A stretch of 64,000 bases of DNA from an uncultured Clostridia bacterium (lineage in GTDB: Bacteria; Bacillota; Clostridia; Oscillospirales; Ruminococcaceae), in contig CAMCPM010000003.1 in the NCBI GenBank assembly GCA_945876755.1, positions 62,001 through 126,000 of the forward strand, given 5' to 3'. A model generated the notes under the pieces. The model was not told the DNA's origin. It worked only from the letters and a program-made list of their open reading frames with translations, and searched no databases. Positions 52,703-60,345 of the stretch are shown in pieces (position 1 is the first letter of the stretch; each line of letters starts with the position of its first letter). The position numbers and the translations under genes were made by a program.

Positions 52703-52918
52703 ATGAAAATCGATTGGAAAAGGAAATTATCATCACGCAAATTTTGGGCGGCTGTAAGCGGCGTTGTAATCAGCGTAATGGTTGCTTTTAACGCAGATGC
52801 AGGCTCTCAAGAAAAGGTAGCCGGTGTTATAACGGCTACCGGAACGCTTGCTATATATATGCTTGCAGAGGGCAGCACAGATAAGGCGGCTCTTAAAAAT
52901 TCTGATGATAAAGAGTAG
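52703..52918 (+). CDS. Putative holin
   Basis: A 71-residue protein with two hydrophobic segments (about residues 13-30 and 38-55), a basic N terminus (KIDWKRKLSSRKFW) and an acidic tail. RKLSSRKFWAAVSGVV is typical of Firmicutes phage holins, and the place after the endolysin agrees. GGAGG precedes the ATG at 52703. Confidence 0.8.
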   Translation: MKIDWKRKLSSRKFWAAVSGVVISVMVAFNADAGSQEKVAGVITATGTLAIYMLAEGSTDKAALKNSDDKE

Positions 52919-52927
52919 TAACGTTAA

Positions 52928-52967
52928 AAACGGGGGCAGATGACCTGCTCCCGTTTAAATATTTTTT
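52928..52967 (+). terminator. Terminator after the lysis genes
   Basis: AAACGGG-G-GCAG pairs with CTGC-T-CCCGTTT, followed by AAATATTTTTT. Confidence 0.82.
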
Positions 52968-52979
52968 GGAGGTATGCAT

Positions 52980-53711
52980 ATGAGATCATTTATCCCGTGG
53001 ATCGGCGGCAAGTCACAGCTTGCCAAGAAGATCAAGGCACGTTTCCCGGACAGCTTCGGGCGGTACATTGAGGTGTTCGGAGGCGGAGCTTCGGTGTTGT
53101 TTTCGGCTGATAAGCACGCACCAATTGAGGTGTATAACGATGCAAACGGTCAGCTTGTCAACCTATTCCGCTGCGTTAAATACCACTGCTCAGAGTTGCA
53201 GCGTGAGATACGTTTTTATCTTAATTCCCGGGAGATGTTTGGTGATATCCGTAACCGTCTCGATTGCCCCGGATTTACCGATATCCAGCGCGCGGCTATG
53301 TTTTATGTACTTATTAAAACAAGCTTTGGCTCTGATGCGCGCTCGTTCGGGTGCTCGGTAAGCCGTATTGATACGTCTGATTTTGATGATATCGCCAAAA
53401 GGTTGGAGCGCGTTGTTATTGAGCATAAGGACTTTGAGGCTCTTATCAAGCAGTATGACCGTCCCGATGCATTATTTTACTGCGATCCGCCGTATCACAC
53501 TACGGAGCGGCACTATTCCGAGAGATTTTCCGAGGCTGATCATTACCGTTTAAATGCTGTTTTAACAGGCTTAAAAGGGCATTTTATACTGTCTTATAAC
53601 GATGATAATTTTATCCGGGAGCTGTACAAAAATTTTAATATCGAGGCGATTTCCCGGAGTAATAATTTGTCCTCGGGAGCTTTTAAAGAGGTTATTATAA
53701 AAAATTATTAA
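52980..53711 (+). CDS. DNA adenine methyltransferase (Dam-like, D12 class)
   Basis: A 243-residue N6-adenine methyltransferase. The SAM-binding motif is FIPWIGGKSQLAKKI near the start, and the catalytic motif is DPPY in FYCDPPYHTT. Placed near the right end, where Mu carries mom, it may protect phage DNA from restriction or regulate phage genes. Target sequence not predictable, though GATC is common in this class. ATG at 52980 has GGAGGT six bases upstream. Confidence 0.9.
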   Translation: MRSFIPWIGGKSQLAKKIKARFPDSFGRYIEVFGGGASVLFSADKHAPIEVYNDANGQLVNLFRCVKYHCSELQREIRFYLNSREMFGDIRNRLDCPGFTDIQRAAMFYVLIKTSFGSDARSFGCSVSRIDTSDFDDIAKRLERVVIEHKDFEALIKQYDRPDALFYCDPPYHTTERHYSERFSEADHYRLNAVLTGLKGHFILSYNDDNFIRELYKNFNIEAISRSNNLSSGAFKEVIIKNY

Positions 53712-53783
53712 TGGTATTTTTTTTAGAGCACAAATATCAAAATCCGTTATTTGCGGTTTAACAAAAGTATCATGGAGGTTGTT

Positions 53784-53984
53784 ATGATTAAAATAAACCT
53801 GCGTAAGCTGCTCTCTGAGCGGCATATGACACAAGCGGAGCTGGCAGAGCTGACGGGTATCCGCCCGTCAACTATCTGCGATATCTGTAATAATACCTGC
53901 TCTTTTTTAAAGGTCAATAATATTGATAAGATCTGCACCGTTTTAGGCTGCAAAGTGCAGGAGCTGATTACATTGTATAAATAA
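53784..53984 (+). CDS. Small XRE-family HTH protein
   Basis: A 66-residue HTH protein (INLRKLLSERHMTQAELAELTGIRPSTICDICNNTCSFLKVNNIDKICTVLGCKVQELI). ATG at 53784 has GGAGG seven bases upstream. It follows dam by 72 bases and ends in its own terminator. It may regulate dam or late genes. Confidence 0.8.
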   Translation: MIKINLRKLLSERHMTQAELAELTGIRPSTICDICNNTCSFLKVNNIDKICTVLGCKVQELITLYK

Positions 53985-53992
53985 AAAAATAC

Positions 53993-54032
53993 CCTCGCCG
54001 GGTCACTTGCAAGCAGAGGTGTGCGAGGTTTT
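53993..54032 (+). terminator. Terminator after the small HTH gene
   Basis: CCTCGC and GCGAGG flank a 24-base loop with further pairing, followed by TTTTATTG. Confidence 0.65.
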
Positions 54033-54158
54033 ATTGCTTATAGTATATACTACCTTTTTATAAAATATCAACCACTTTTTATTGTAAATACCTCTATATA
54101 TTACACTTTATTGGTGTATATGTACAAACTGCATCCCCTAATTTGTGCAGGTGTACAA

Positions 54159-54223
54159 ATATCATAATATTGTGATATTTTTTTATAAACCCCCTTGACT
54201 ATATCACAATATTGTGATATTAT
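54159..54223 (+). promoter_or_regulatory. Right-end promoter with two 20-bp palindromic operators
   Basis: TTGACT (54195-54200), 17 bp and TATTAT (54218-54223). ATATCACAATATTGTGATAT at 54201-54220 is a perfect 20-bp palindrome filling the spacer and entering the -10. ATATCATAATATTGTGATAT at 54159-54178 is the same with one change. The centres are 42 bp apart, four helical turns. Likely bound by the HTH protein of 54994-55188. A TGTACA-containing inverted repeat lies further upstream at 54121-54157. Confidence 0.8.
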
Positions 54224-54269
54224 ATAGACACAGGGTAAAACAAAAACAATAAAAACGGAGGATATGATT

Positions 54270-54983
54270 ATGGAGATCACAATGTTTAACAAAACTTATA
54301 AATTTGATTATGCGTATGAAATCAAATCGTTTATAAAGGCTATCAAAACACTTAAAAACGAAATATCTCAGTCATTTGTACTGTCATATGAGGGATTTTC
54401 TCTTGTAACATTTTTGGAGTCAGAAACACTTTATCACGATAATTTTGGTGATGTTATTTGCGAATATCTTCATGAGATTTACAAAACATCTGACTACATC
54501 AGGCAGACTATATTTAATGTATCAGATGAGGATACAGAGTGGACGGCACAGCGCAATAAAGATCTTAATGACGTTTGGTATCGCAAACTGACTTTTAAAC
54601 CGGAAATTCAAACAATGCTCACAAACGAAATTGACAGTGCTATAAATACCGCTTCAATTATGCTTGAAAAGGAAAATATTAAAAATCAGCAGGCTAAGGA
54701 TGCAGCTGAAGCTCAAGAAAATGCTCTTCTTGAGGGAGTTTTATGGGAAATCGAAGAAAAGGACATTACCGATGAAGGCGGTAAAACAAAGGAATATATA
54801 CACAATATAACAATAAATGGAACAACCTATATATTTAAAGAGCGTAATATTTTTGATGTAGGAATTGCAATTACTGATAAAAACGGTCTGATCGATGTGT
54901 CAGATATGCAGGGCGACGAATTAAGAGCCGCTCAGATAGTGATCAAGTATGGCAAATTTGCAAACAGTAGCGTAAGGATGTAA
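54270..54983 (+). CDS. Right-end accessory protein of unknown function
   Basis: A 237-residue acidic protein I do not recognise. The first part is helical and beta mixed (MFNKTYKFDYAYEIKSFIKAIKTLKNEI); a coiled stretch follows at about 120-155 (EIDSAINTASIMLEKENIKNQQAKDAAEAQENALLEG), then a small beta domain (ITINGTTYIFKERNIFDVGIAITDKNGLID). No signal peptide or membrane segment. It is the first gene of an independently regulated two-gene operon. Stress, exclusion, defence or toxin roles are possible; none is shown. Confidence 0.7.
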   Translation: MEITMFNKTYKFDYAYEIKSFIKAIKTLKNEISQSFVLSYEGFSLVTFLESETLYHDNFGDVICEYLHEIYKTSDYIRQTIFNVSDEDTEWTAQRNKDLNDVWYRKLTFKPEIQTMLTNEIDSAINTASIMLEKENIKNQQAKDAAEAQENALLEGVLWEIEEKDITDEGGKTKEYIHNITINGTTYIFKERNIFDVGIAITDKNGLIDVSDMQGDELRAAQIVIKYGKFANSSVRM

Positions 54984-54993
54984 GGAGTATAAA

Positions 54994-55188
54994 ATGATAA
55001 ATAATATCAAAGAAATTCGTCTTAGATCCGGGCTGACTCAAAAGGAGTTAGCCGAAAAAACAGGTTTAAAGCAAAATCGAATAAGCAACATAGAAAAAAT
55101 GGACAACATTGATAACTTAACAATTAGCGTTGCTTACAAGCTCTGCAACGCATTGGAAATAACATTAGATGAGCTTGTTAATTCATAA
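54994..55188 (+). CDS. XRE-family HTH regulator of the right-end operon
   Basis: A 64-residue HTH protein (IKEIRLRSGLTQKELAEKTGLKQNRISNIEKMDNIDNLTISVAYKLCNALEITLDELVNS). It starts 11 bases after the accessory gene, with AAGGAG upstream. It probably binds the paired palindromes at 54159-54220 and represses its own operon, an arrangement seen in toxin-antitoxin and moron operons. Confidence 0.82.
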   Translation: MINNIKEIRLRSGLTQKELAEKTGLKQNRISNIEKMDNIDNLTISVAYKLCNALEITLDELVNS

Positions 55189-55205
55189 TAGTTATTATTA
55201 TAAAT

Positions 55206-55223
55206 CATTTTCATATGAAAATG
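55206..55223. repeat. Perfect 18-bp palindrome in the right end
   Basis: CATTTTCATATGAAAATG, 18 bases past the stop of the last gene of the element. It has no T run, so a protein-binding site is more likely than a terminator. Confidence 0.55.
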
Positions 55224-55274
55224 GAAAATTATAACGCTTTGTATTATACTATTTATAAAGCTTGGGGCAGCTTA

Positions 55275-55325
55275 AAAAATCCCGTTCTATTTGTCAGTTA
55301 ATGACATTTAGGACGGGATTTTTGT
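55275..55325. terminator. Long terminator hairpin just inside the right end
   Basis: AAAAATCCCGT pairs with ACGGGATTTTT (with an extended part including one G-T pair), and an inner TGTCA/TGACA stem lies in the loop. T runs on both strands make it bidirectional. It mirrors the hairpin at the left end. Confidence 0.85.
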
Positions 55326-55326
55326 A

Positions 55327-55367
55327 TTTTGCGTGTCAATTTTTTGCGTTTTGCGCGTCAGGCAACA
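55327..55367 (-). repeat. Right terminal inverted repeat with tandem 22-bp transposase-site candidates
   Basis: Read inward, the end is TGTTGCCTGAC. TTTTGCGTGTCA (55327-55338) and TTTTGCGCGTCA (55349-55360) are two copies exactly 22 bp apart, the size of MuA binding sites. The end is CA at 55366-55367. Confidence 0.8.
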
Positions 55368-55372
55368 GAGGA
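55368..55372. repeat. Target-site duplication GAGGA, right copy
   Basis: Follows the terminal CA directly and forms part of the ribosome binding site of the GNAT gene (GAGGAG, four bases before the ATG). See the left copy at 36214-36218. Confidence 0.88.
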
Positions 55373-55377
55373 GTACC

Positions 55378-55812
55378 ATGATAAGAGAGATAACAAACGC
55401 TGATTTTGACGGATTGATGACATTATATATGCAGCTGCACGGTAATCCGTTTCCCGAAAAGAATGAAGCAATAACCGAATTGTGGAACAGAATTCTCAAT
55501 GACCCCAATCACCACATTATCGTTGCCGAGGAGGACGGCAAAATCGTTTCTTCCTGCGTATGCGTTATAATCCCCAACCTTACCCACAATCAGCAGCCGT
55601 ATGCTCTAATTGAAAACGTCGTTACCGATGAAAATTTCCGCAAAAAAGGTCTTGCAACGGCTTGTCTTGATTTTGCAAAAGAAATCGCAATGAAAGAAAA
55701 GTGCTACAAAATGATGCTTCTTACAGGCTCAAAAAGTGAAAGCACGCTGAATTTCTACGAGCGCGCAGGCTACAACCGAAAGGACAAGACCGCTTTTATC
55801 CAATGGATTTGA
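55378..55812 (+). CDS. GNAT-family N-acetyltransferase, separated from its operon by the prophage
   Basis: A 144-residue acetyltransferase (MIREITNADFDGLMTLYMQLHG), with motif A in ENVVTDENFRKKGLATACLDFAKEI and the C-terminal NFYERAGYNRKDKTAFIQW. ATG at 55378 fits the GAGGAG site that the duplication preserved. Before insertion it lay 13 bases after the stop of the radical SAM gene. Its former promoter is now 19 kb away and behind terminators, so expression may be low or driven by a new promoter. Substrate unknown. Confidence 0.9.
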   Translation: MIREITNADFDGLMTLYMQLHGNPFPEKNEAITELWNRILNDPNHHIIVAEEDGKIVSSCVCVIIPNLTHNQQPYALIENVVTDENFRKKGLATACLDFAKEIAMKEKCYKMMLLTGSKSESTLNFYERAGYNRKDKTAFIQWI

Positions 55813-55856
55813 CATAGTATACAAATTTTCACCGCTTTTCGGTACTCATATTCTGC

Positions 55857-55885
55857 TTGACTTGCTTCGCTCAAAGTCGTAAAAT
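55857..55885 (+). promoter_or_regulatory. Promoter of the SulP transporter gene
   Basis: TTGACT, a 17-bp spacer and TAAAAT. The expected start of transcription near 55892 argues for translation from ATG 55939 rather than ATG 55891. Confidence 0.62.
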
Positions 55886-55938
55886 AAGTAATGGCGTGTT
55901 TTTCAAAATGCGACAAAATAACAGAAAGAAGCAGGATT

Positions 55939-57573
55939 ATGTTAATTAAGGATTATGGTAGAATTGTAAAAAATGAATTCAAGGGGTACAATGCCAAGAA
56001 ATTCAGTCAGGATCTGCTTGCAGGTATTACAGTTGCCGCTGTTGCTCTTCCGCTGGCGCTTGCTTTCGGCGTAAGCTCCGGAGCTACCGCTGCGGCAGGA
56101 CTTATCACTGCAATTTTTGCAGGTATTATCATCGGCGGACTTTCGGGAGCTTCTTACCAGATAAGCGGTCCTACCGGTGCTATGACTGCTATTCTCGTTT
56201 CTCTCGTTGCCCAGTACGGTATTCAGGGCGTTTTTATCGCAAGCTTTATTTCCGGTATACTTCTGCTTTTAGCAGGTATTTTTAAGCTTGGCGGACTTGT
56301 TTCATATCTGCCTATGCCTGTTATCACGGGCTTTACAAGCGGTATTGCCATCATAATCGCTCTCGGTCAGGTGAACAACCTTACGGGACTTACCTCCGAG
56401 GGACTTACCACAATTGAAAAAATCGCAAGCTATTTCAGACTTGAACAGCACCTTGACATAACTGGACTTATTATCGGCGCTGCCGTTATCGTATTTATGT
56501 TTATTTATCCTAAAAAGTGGGGTCAGTACTGCCCTGCTTCGCTTGTTGCTATCATTCTTGCAACTGCTGTAAATGCTATATGCAAATTTGACATTGCTGT
56601 CGTAGGCGCTATTCCTAAATCTGTTTTCCTTGATGACAGACTTGATTTATCTGCAATCGCCGACTGGAACACTGTTAAGGGACTTATCGTTCCCGCTATT
56701 TCCATTGCAGCTCTCGGACTTATCGAGTCTCTCCTTTGCGGAGCTTCGGCAGGACGCATGAAAAATGAAAAGCTTAATGCCGATGTGGAGCTTCTTGCAC
56801 AGGGTATAGGTAACATGATAATTCCGCTTTTCGGCGGTGTACCTGCTACTGCGGCAATTGCCCGTACAAGTGTTGCCATCAAATCAGGCGGTCAGACAAG
56901 ACTCACTTCAATTATTCACGCTGTTGTACTTCTTCTCTCTATGTTTATTCTTGGCGGCGTAATGTCCATGATACCGCTTTCTGCGCTTGCAGGCGTACTC
57001 ATCGTTACCGCTTGGAGAATGAATGAATGGAGCGCGATCAAATCCATTTTTGGCAAGAAAATCAAGACAGCTATTTTTCAGTTCCTTATTACAATGGCGG
57101 CAACAGTCATTTTCGATTTGACAGTTGCAATTCTTATCGGCGTTGCATTCTCGATAATTATGTTTGTCGTAAAGGTTTCGGATATGCAGGTTACGGTTGC
57201 GGAAATCGACCCTGAAAAGATTGACGAGAATGATGTTGACCCCGAAAAGCTTAAATACACTTGCGTTGTATATATTTCCGGTCCGCTTTATTTCGGTACC
57301 TGCAACAAGCTTGAAGAAAAAATTTCCGCTCTCGGTGAGAATTACAACGTTATTTTCTCAATGCGCGGCGTTACGGTTGCGGATATTTCGGGTATTGAAG
57401 CTCTACACGAATACTGTGAACGACTTATTTCACAGGGTATAATGGTTTACTTCTCCTGTGTTCAGCCTCCTGTTATGGAAATGATCGAGCGCTGCGGTCT
57501 TAAAGAACGCTTTAAGGATGATATGTTCTTCTGGAGTACGGATAAGGTATTCAAACATATTTCACAGTTATAA
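55939..57573 (+). CDS. SulP-family anion transporter with STAS domain
   Basis: A 544-residue SLC26/SulP protein. The membrane domain (about residues 20-400) begins with FSQDLLAGITVAAVALPLALAFGVSSGATAAAGLITAIFAGIIIGGLSGASYQISGPTGAM and includes GGVPATAAIARTSVAIKSGGQTRLTSI. The C-terminal STAS domain (about 425-540) has MRGVTVADISGIEALHEYCERL. Members carry sulfate, bicarbonate or dicarboxylates; which one cannot be told here. A stop-proximal terminator follows. Confidence 0.93.
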   Translation: MLIKDYGRIVKNEFKGYNAKKFSQDLLAGITVAAVALPLALAFGVSSGATAAAGLITAIFAGIIIGGLSGASYQISGPTGAMTAILVSLVAQYGIQGVFIASFISGILLLLAGIFKLGGLVSYLPMPVITGFTSGIAIIIALGQVNNLTGLTSEGLTTIEKIASYFRLEQHLDITGLIIGAAVIVFMFIYPKKWGQYCPASLVAIILATAVNAICKFDIAVVGAIPKSVFLDDRLDLSAIADWNTVKGLIVPAISIAALGLIESLLCGASAGRMKNEKLNADVELLAQGIGNMIIPLFGGVPATAAIARTSVAIKSGGQTRLTSIIHAVVLLLSMFILGGVMSMIPLSALAGVLIVTAWRMNEWSAIKSIFGKKIKTAIFQFLITMAATVIFDLTVAILIGVAFSIIMFVVKVSDMQVTVAEIDPEKIDENDVDPEKLKYTCVVYISGPLYFGTCNKLEEKISALGENYNVIFSMRGVTVADISGIEALHEYCERLISQGIMVYFSCVQPPVMEMIERCGLKERFKDDMFFWSTDKVFKHISQL

Positions 57574-57580
57574 TCAATAA

Positions 57581-57608
57581 AAACCATCGGCTTATCCGGT
57601 GGTTTTTA
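57581..57608 (+). terminator. Terminator after the SulP gene
   Basis: AAACCATCGG and CCGGTGGTTT (one G-T pair) around a five-base loop, followed by TTTATT. Confidence 0.87.
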
Positions 57609-57670
57609 TTATGCAGTCATAGCACTATACTGCTTTTATTAACGTTATGAAAATTAAAATATACAAAAAT

Positions 57671-57700
57671 AACCTGAGAAGAACAACATCTTCTCAGGTT
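57671..57700 (-). terminator. Terminator after the flavodoxin-domain gene
   Basis: AACCTGAGAAGA and TCTTCTCAGGTT form a 12-bp perfect stem with a six-base loop; on the minus strand it runs into ATTTTTGT. Its arms repeat those of the terminator at 20684-20711. Confidence 0.88.
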
Positions 57701-57739
57701 ATGCTTTTCTATGATTTTTTCTCTAAAAACAAACCGGTA

Positions 57740-60100
57740 TTACTTTTTGCGGAACTTGATCTCAGGCATAGAATCCGTATTCATATCGTAATCCTTGCCG
57801 GGTCTGCTGAAGAAAATATCAGGGTCAATAGGATCGGCAAGACGTTTATGTTCTGCCTCTTTTTTCTTTTTCTTGCCCTTGCTTTCATCTTCTTCAAACT
57901 GAACTGCAAACGGATTGTGATACTCTTCCTTCTGCTTTTTGCCATATCGAGCCATCATTTTTTCCTTGGTGACTCTGTTTGTTTCAATGGAAGCATTTAT
58001 CTCGTCTTGAAGCTTTCTGATATCAAAATCAGTTTTACTTTCCTTGCTTTCCGATGACATATCGCTCAGCTTTGGCGGATCAATATCCATTATCTCGTCA
58101 TTCAGGTCGTATTCAACATCATTTGTAAAATCAAAAGCATCAAGTCCGTCATCTTCGGTAGTATCATCACTCTGTACAAAATTATTCTGCTCATTTTCAA
58201 GCTGGATTTCATGTACGCTTTCCTCTGCAAGAGCTTCTATGTCGTGCTTCATCTTTTCAATAATGTCGTTTTCCTGAGCCTTCAGCTGAACATCTGCTTG
58301 CTGCTGCTTGCTTTCAGCAGCAAGTTTTGCAGCTTCCTTTTCAGCCTCAGCTTTTGCTTTTGCAAGATCCTGAACAGCATTCATAACACGGCTGCTGACA
58401 GCAGGCTTGCTACCGTCGGACATAAAATCATAAACATCCATATCGACGGCGTTTACAGAATCAATTGCCTTGTTGTTTACTTGTTGAGCAGCAGGAGCTG
58501 TCGTTTTAGGTGAGGATTCAAGAATAAAATCAAAATCAGAAATTACATCTGTTGTATTTTGGTTTGAAACAGGCTTTTGCACGGGTTCAGTTTTGAGCTC
58601 TTGAACGTCCTCATACACAGGTTCGGGTTTTGCTTCAATTATTGGTTCTGAAGCAGGTTCAGAAACTGTTTCACTAACAGTTTCCTCTGTTGAAACAGCA
58701 GCTCTTCTGCGCTTTGCAAAAAGCTCCATGTAACTGTTTTTACGGGGAGTATGCTCATCTGCATTAGGTACAGGCTCCGAAACAGTTTCATTAACCGGTT
58801 CCTGTTCAGGTTCGGCAGCAAGTACAGGCTCTGGTGGTACCTCATCAGCAGACTCTTCAATATCAGCCGACAAATCTATCGTACCGAGATTTGAGATAAC
58901 AGGAATTTCGGTAACTTCCTCGATTTTATCCTCATCAGCTTCAACAGCATCCATGCCAAAGCTCATATCAAAACTTCCAATGCTGCTGACAGGTTTCTCT
59001 TCGGAATATGTATAGCTCGTATCTTCATTTTCACTTTCACTTTCGACTTCAAATGAAGGCACAGCAGCATAACCGGAAGTCATATTGCCGCTGTCAAGCA
59101 TCTTTATTGCATCATTTGCAGAAGAAGCAATCGAAGTTTTTATTTCATCAACATTCGGTTTTGATTCTTTCTTTTTAACAGGCTCAGGTATAGAAACAGG
59201 AGCAGGCTCAGGTTCAGATACAGAAACCGGTACAGACTCCGGCTCAGGTATAGAAACAGGAGCAGGCTCAGGCTCTGATATAGAAACAGGGGCAGGCTCA
59301 GGTTCCGATTTTACTGTTGCAGCCGGCTTAGGCGCTTTTAAAGCCTTGAACGCATTTTCAAGTGAACTTAATGCATCTGCATCGCTCTTCATTTCGGAGA
59401 CATCCATAGGCTTCACAGGGCGTTCCTGTACAGGCTCGGAAGCCGGTTTAACTGACGGCTTTACTTCCGGAACGGGAGCAGGCTTCACCTCAGAAACAGA
59501 AGCAGACTTTGGTTCAGGTGCAGGAGATTCCTTTTTAGTCGGATTAAAGTATTCTTCAATACCTTTTTTTATGCTGGCAAGATTATCCTTCGATGTCTGG
59601 TCGGAGTAACCCTTTAAAATTGCAAGGGTATTAATATCATCGGAAGAACGCCCGTCCTTTTTTTCAATCATGACTTGAGCTGCAAGCAGCTTCATGGTAT
59701 CCATAGGAGAAACCTTCTTCTTGTCGATACCGCTGTTGACCACATACATTGGAACAACATTCTTAAACTGCTCGGGATAGTTGTCTTCAATAAGTTTACG
59801 GGTAGCCTCTTCTGAATCGTTTGTATACCAGCTTACAGCCATTATCATAATTTTCTGCGGATTTATTGCAGAAAGATTTTTCTTGATAAAGTCCATAACA
59901 GACAGCTTGTCACCGTAAACTCCGCAGGCAAATATGATCAGCTTATATGCCAGAAGCTGGGTCGGACTAAAACCAGAAATATTGATAACGTCAACGTCGT
60001 CCAGATCTCCTTTAAGCCAGTCGGCATACTGCTTTGTATGCCCGAACTTTGATGAATATACAACAGCAACCTTTTTCATTACACCATTCCGCCGCCCCAA
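57740..60100 (-). CDS. Flavodoxin-domain protein with long Pro/Glu-rich repeat region
   Basis: A 786-residue protein. Residues 8-165 are flavodoxin-like (KKVAVVYSSKFGHTKQYADWL, IIFACGVYGDKLSVMDFIKKNL, IMIMAVSWYTNDSEE). From about 185 to 330 come repeats of the type EPEPAPVSIP, then acidic Pro/Val/Glu-rich sequence to about 560, an Ala/Lys/Glu coiled coil near 570-640, and a basic, Lys-rich tail. No membrane segment. The long part looks like an extended spacer or scaffold. TTG at 60100 has AAGGAGG nine bases upstream; ATG seven codons later is the other possible start. Confidence 0.78.
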   Translation of the reverse strand: MGRRNGVMKKVAVVYSSKFGHTKQYADWLKGDLDDVDVINISGFSPTQLLAYKLIIFACGVYGDKLSVMDFIKKNLSAINPQKIMIMAVSWYTNDSEEATRKLIEDNYPEQFKNVVPMYVVNSGIDKKKVSPMDTMKLLAAQVMIEKKDGRSSDDINTLAILKGYSDQTSKDNLASIKKGIEEYFNPTKKESPAPEPKSASVSEVKPAPVPEVKPSVKPASEPVQERPVKPMDVSEMKSDADALSSLENAFKALKAPKPAATVKSEPEPAPVSISEPEPAPVSIPEPESVPVSVSEPEPAPVSIPEPVKKKESKPNVDEIKTSIASSANDAIKMLDSGNMTSGYAAVPSFEVESESENEDTSYTYSEEKPVSSIGSFDMSFGMDAVEADEDKIEEVTEIPVISNLGTIDLSADIEESADEVPPEPVLAAEPEQEPVNETVSEPVPNADEHTPRKNSYMELFAKRRRAAVSTEETVSETVSEPASEPIIEAKPEPVYEDVQELKTEPVQKPVSNQNTTDVISDFDFILESSPKTTAPAAQQVNNKAIDSVNAVDMDVYDFMSDGSKPAVSSRVMNAVQDLAKAKAEAEKEAAKLAAESKQQQADVQLKAQENDIIEKMKHDIEALAEESVHEIQLENEQNNFVQSDDTTEDDGLDAFDFTNDVEYDLNDEIMDIDPPKLSDMSSESKESKTDFDIRKLQDEINASIETNRVTKEKMMARYGKKQKEEYHNPFAVQFEEDESKGKKKKKEAEHKRLADPIDPDIFFSRPGKDYDMNTDSMPEIKFRKK

Positions 60101-60311
60101 ACGGCGAATCCTCCTTAAATGTATATATACCTAAAACATAATAAAATACTATACATTACTATTATATATATTATTGGATTACTATTTGTTAATAAATTGT
60201 TAATTTGTAATAAGTTTTACAAACGCTACAATTTTAAATTAATTTTTTATATATTTTTTACACAAAAAATTGATGTATTAATATTGCAAAAATATCATCC
60301 GTAAAAAGGTT

Positions 60312-60340
60312 AAACCGCCCATATCATTTGGACGGTTTTT
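60312..60340. terminator. Hairpin after fucI
   Basis: AAACCG-C-CC and GG-A-CGGTTT around an 11-base loop, with T-rich flanks on both strands. It can end the fuc operon on the minus strand. The AT-rich 60101-60311 stretch holds the promoter region of the flavodoxin gene and no convincing ORF. Confidence 0.65.
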
Positions 60341-60345
60341 ATCTT

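Larger units (their letters stand above)
36219..55367 (+). mobile_element. Mu-like transposable prophage of 19,149 bp with its morphogenesis genes missing
   Basis: Ends are TG...CA with inverted terminal sequence TGTTNNCTGAC and a GAGGA duplication. The gene order follows Mu: repressor on the minus strand at the left end, early small genes, MuA (39452), MuB (41437), gp25/26/27-like genes, large terminase (47401), portal (48757), then lysis genes and accessory genes at the right end. All genes but the repressor and 37716-38270 are on the plus strand. Capsid and tail genes are absent and a chimeric ORF marks the gap at about 50.42-50.46 kb. Transposase genes and both ends look intact. Confidence 0.92.

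Noticed and set aside
54121-54157. TGTACA-CTGCA inverted repeat as a terminator.
   Set aside because: The arms are interrupted and no T run follows; it may be a further binding site but this is too weak to list alone.
36208-55313. An 8-bp direct repeat ATTTAGGA at 36208-36215 and 55306-55313 as the target duplication of the prophage.
   Set aside because: The right copy lies inside the arm of a terminator hairpin, it does not give TG...CA ends on both sides, and it would leave the paired 22-bp repeats outside the element. GAGGA at 36214 and 55368 gives correct ends and a sensible empty site.
57647-58057. Plus-strand ORF of 136 codons.
   Set aside because: It starts inside a terminator and runs antisense through the 3' end of the flavodoxin-domain gene.
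59085-59609. Plus-strand ORF of 174 codons rich in Gly, Ser and Thr.
   Set aside because: It is the antisense reading of the Pro/Glu repeats of the flavodoxin-domain gene; the repeat composition keeps this frame open.
60119-60304. Plus-strand ORF of 61 codons in the AT-rich gap.
   Set aside because: No ribosome binding site and only Ile, Lys, Phe, Tyr and Asn-rich sequence, as expected by chance in AT-rich DNA.
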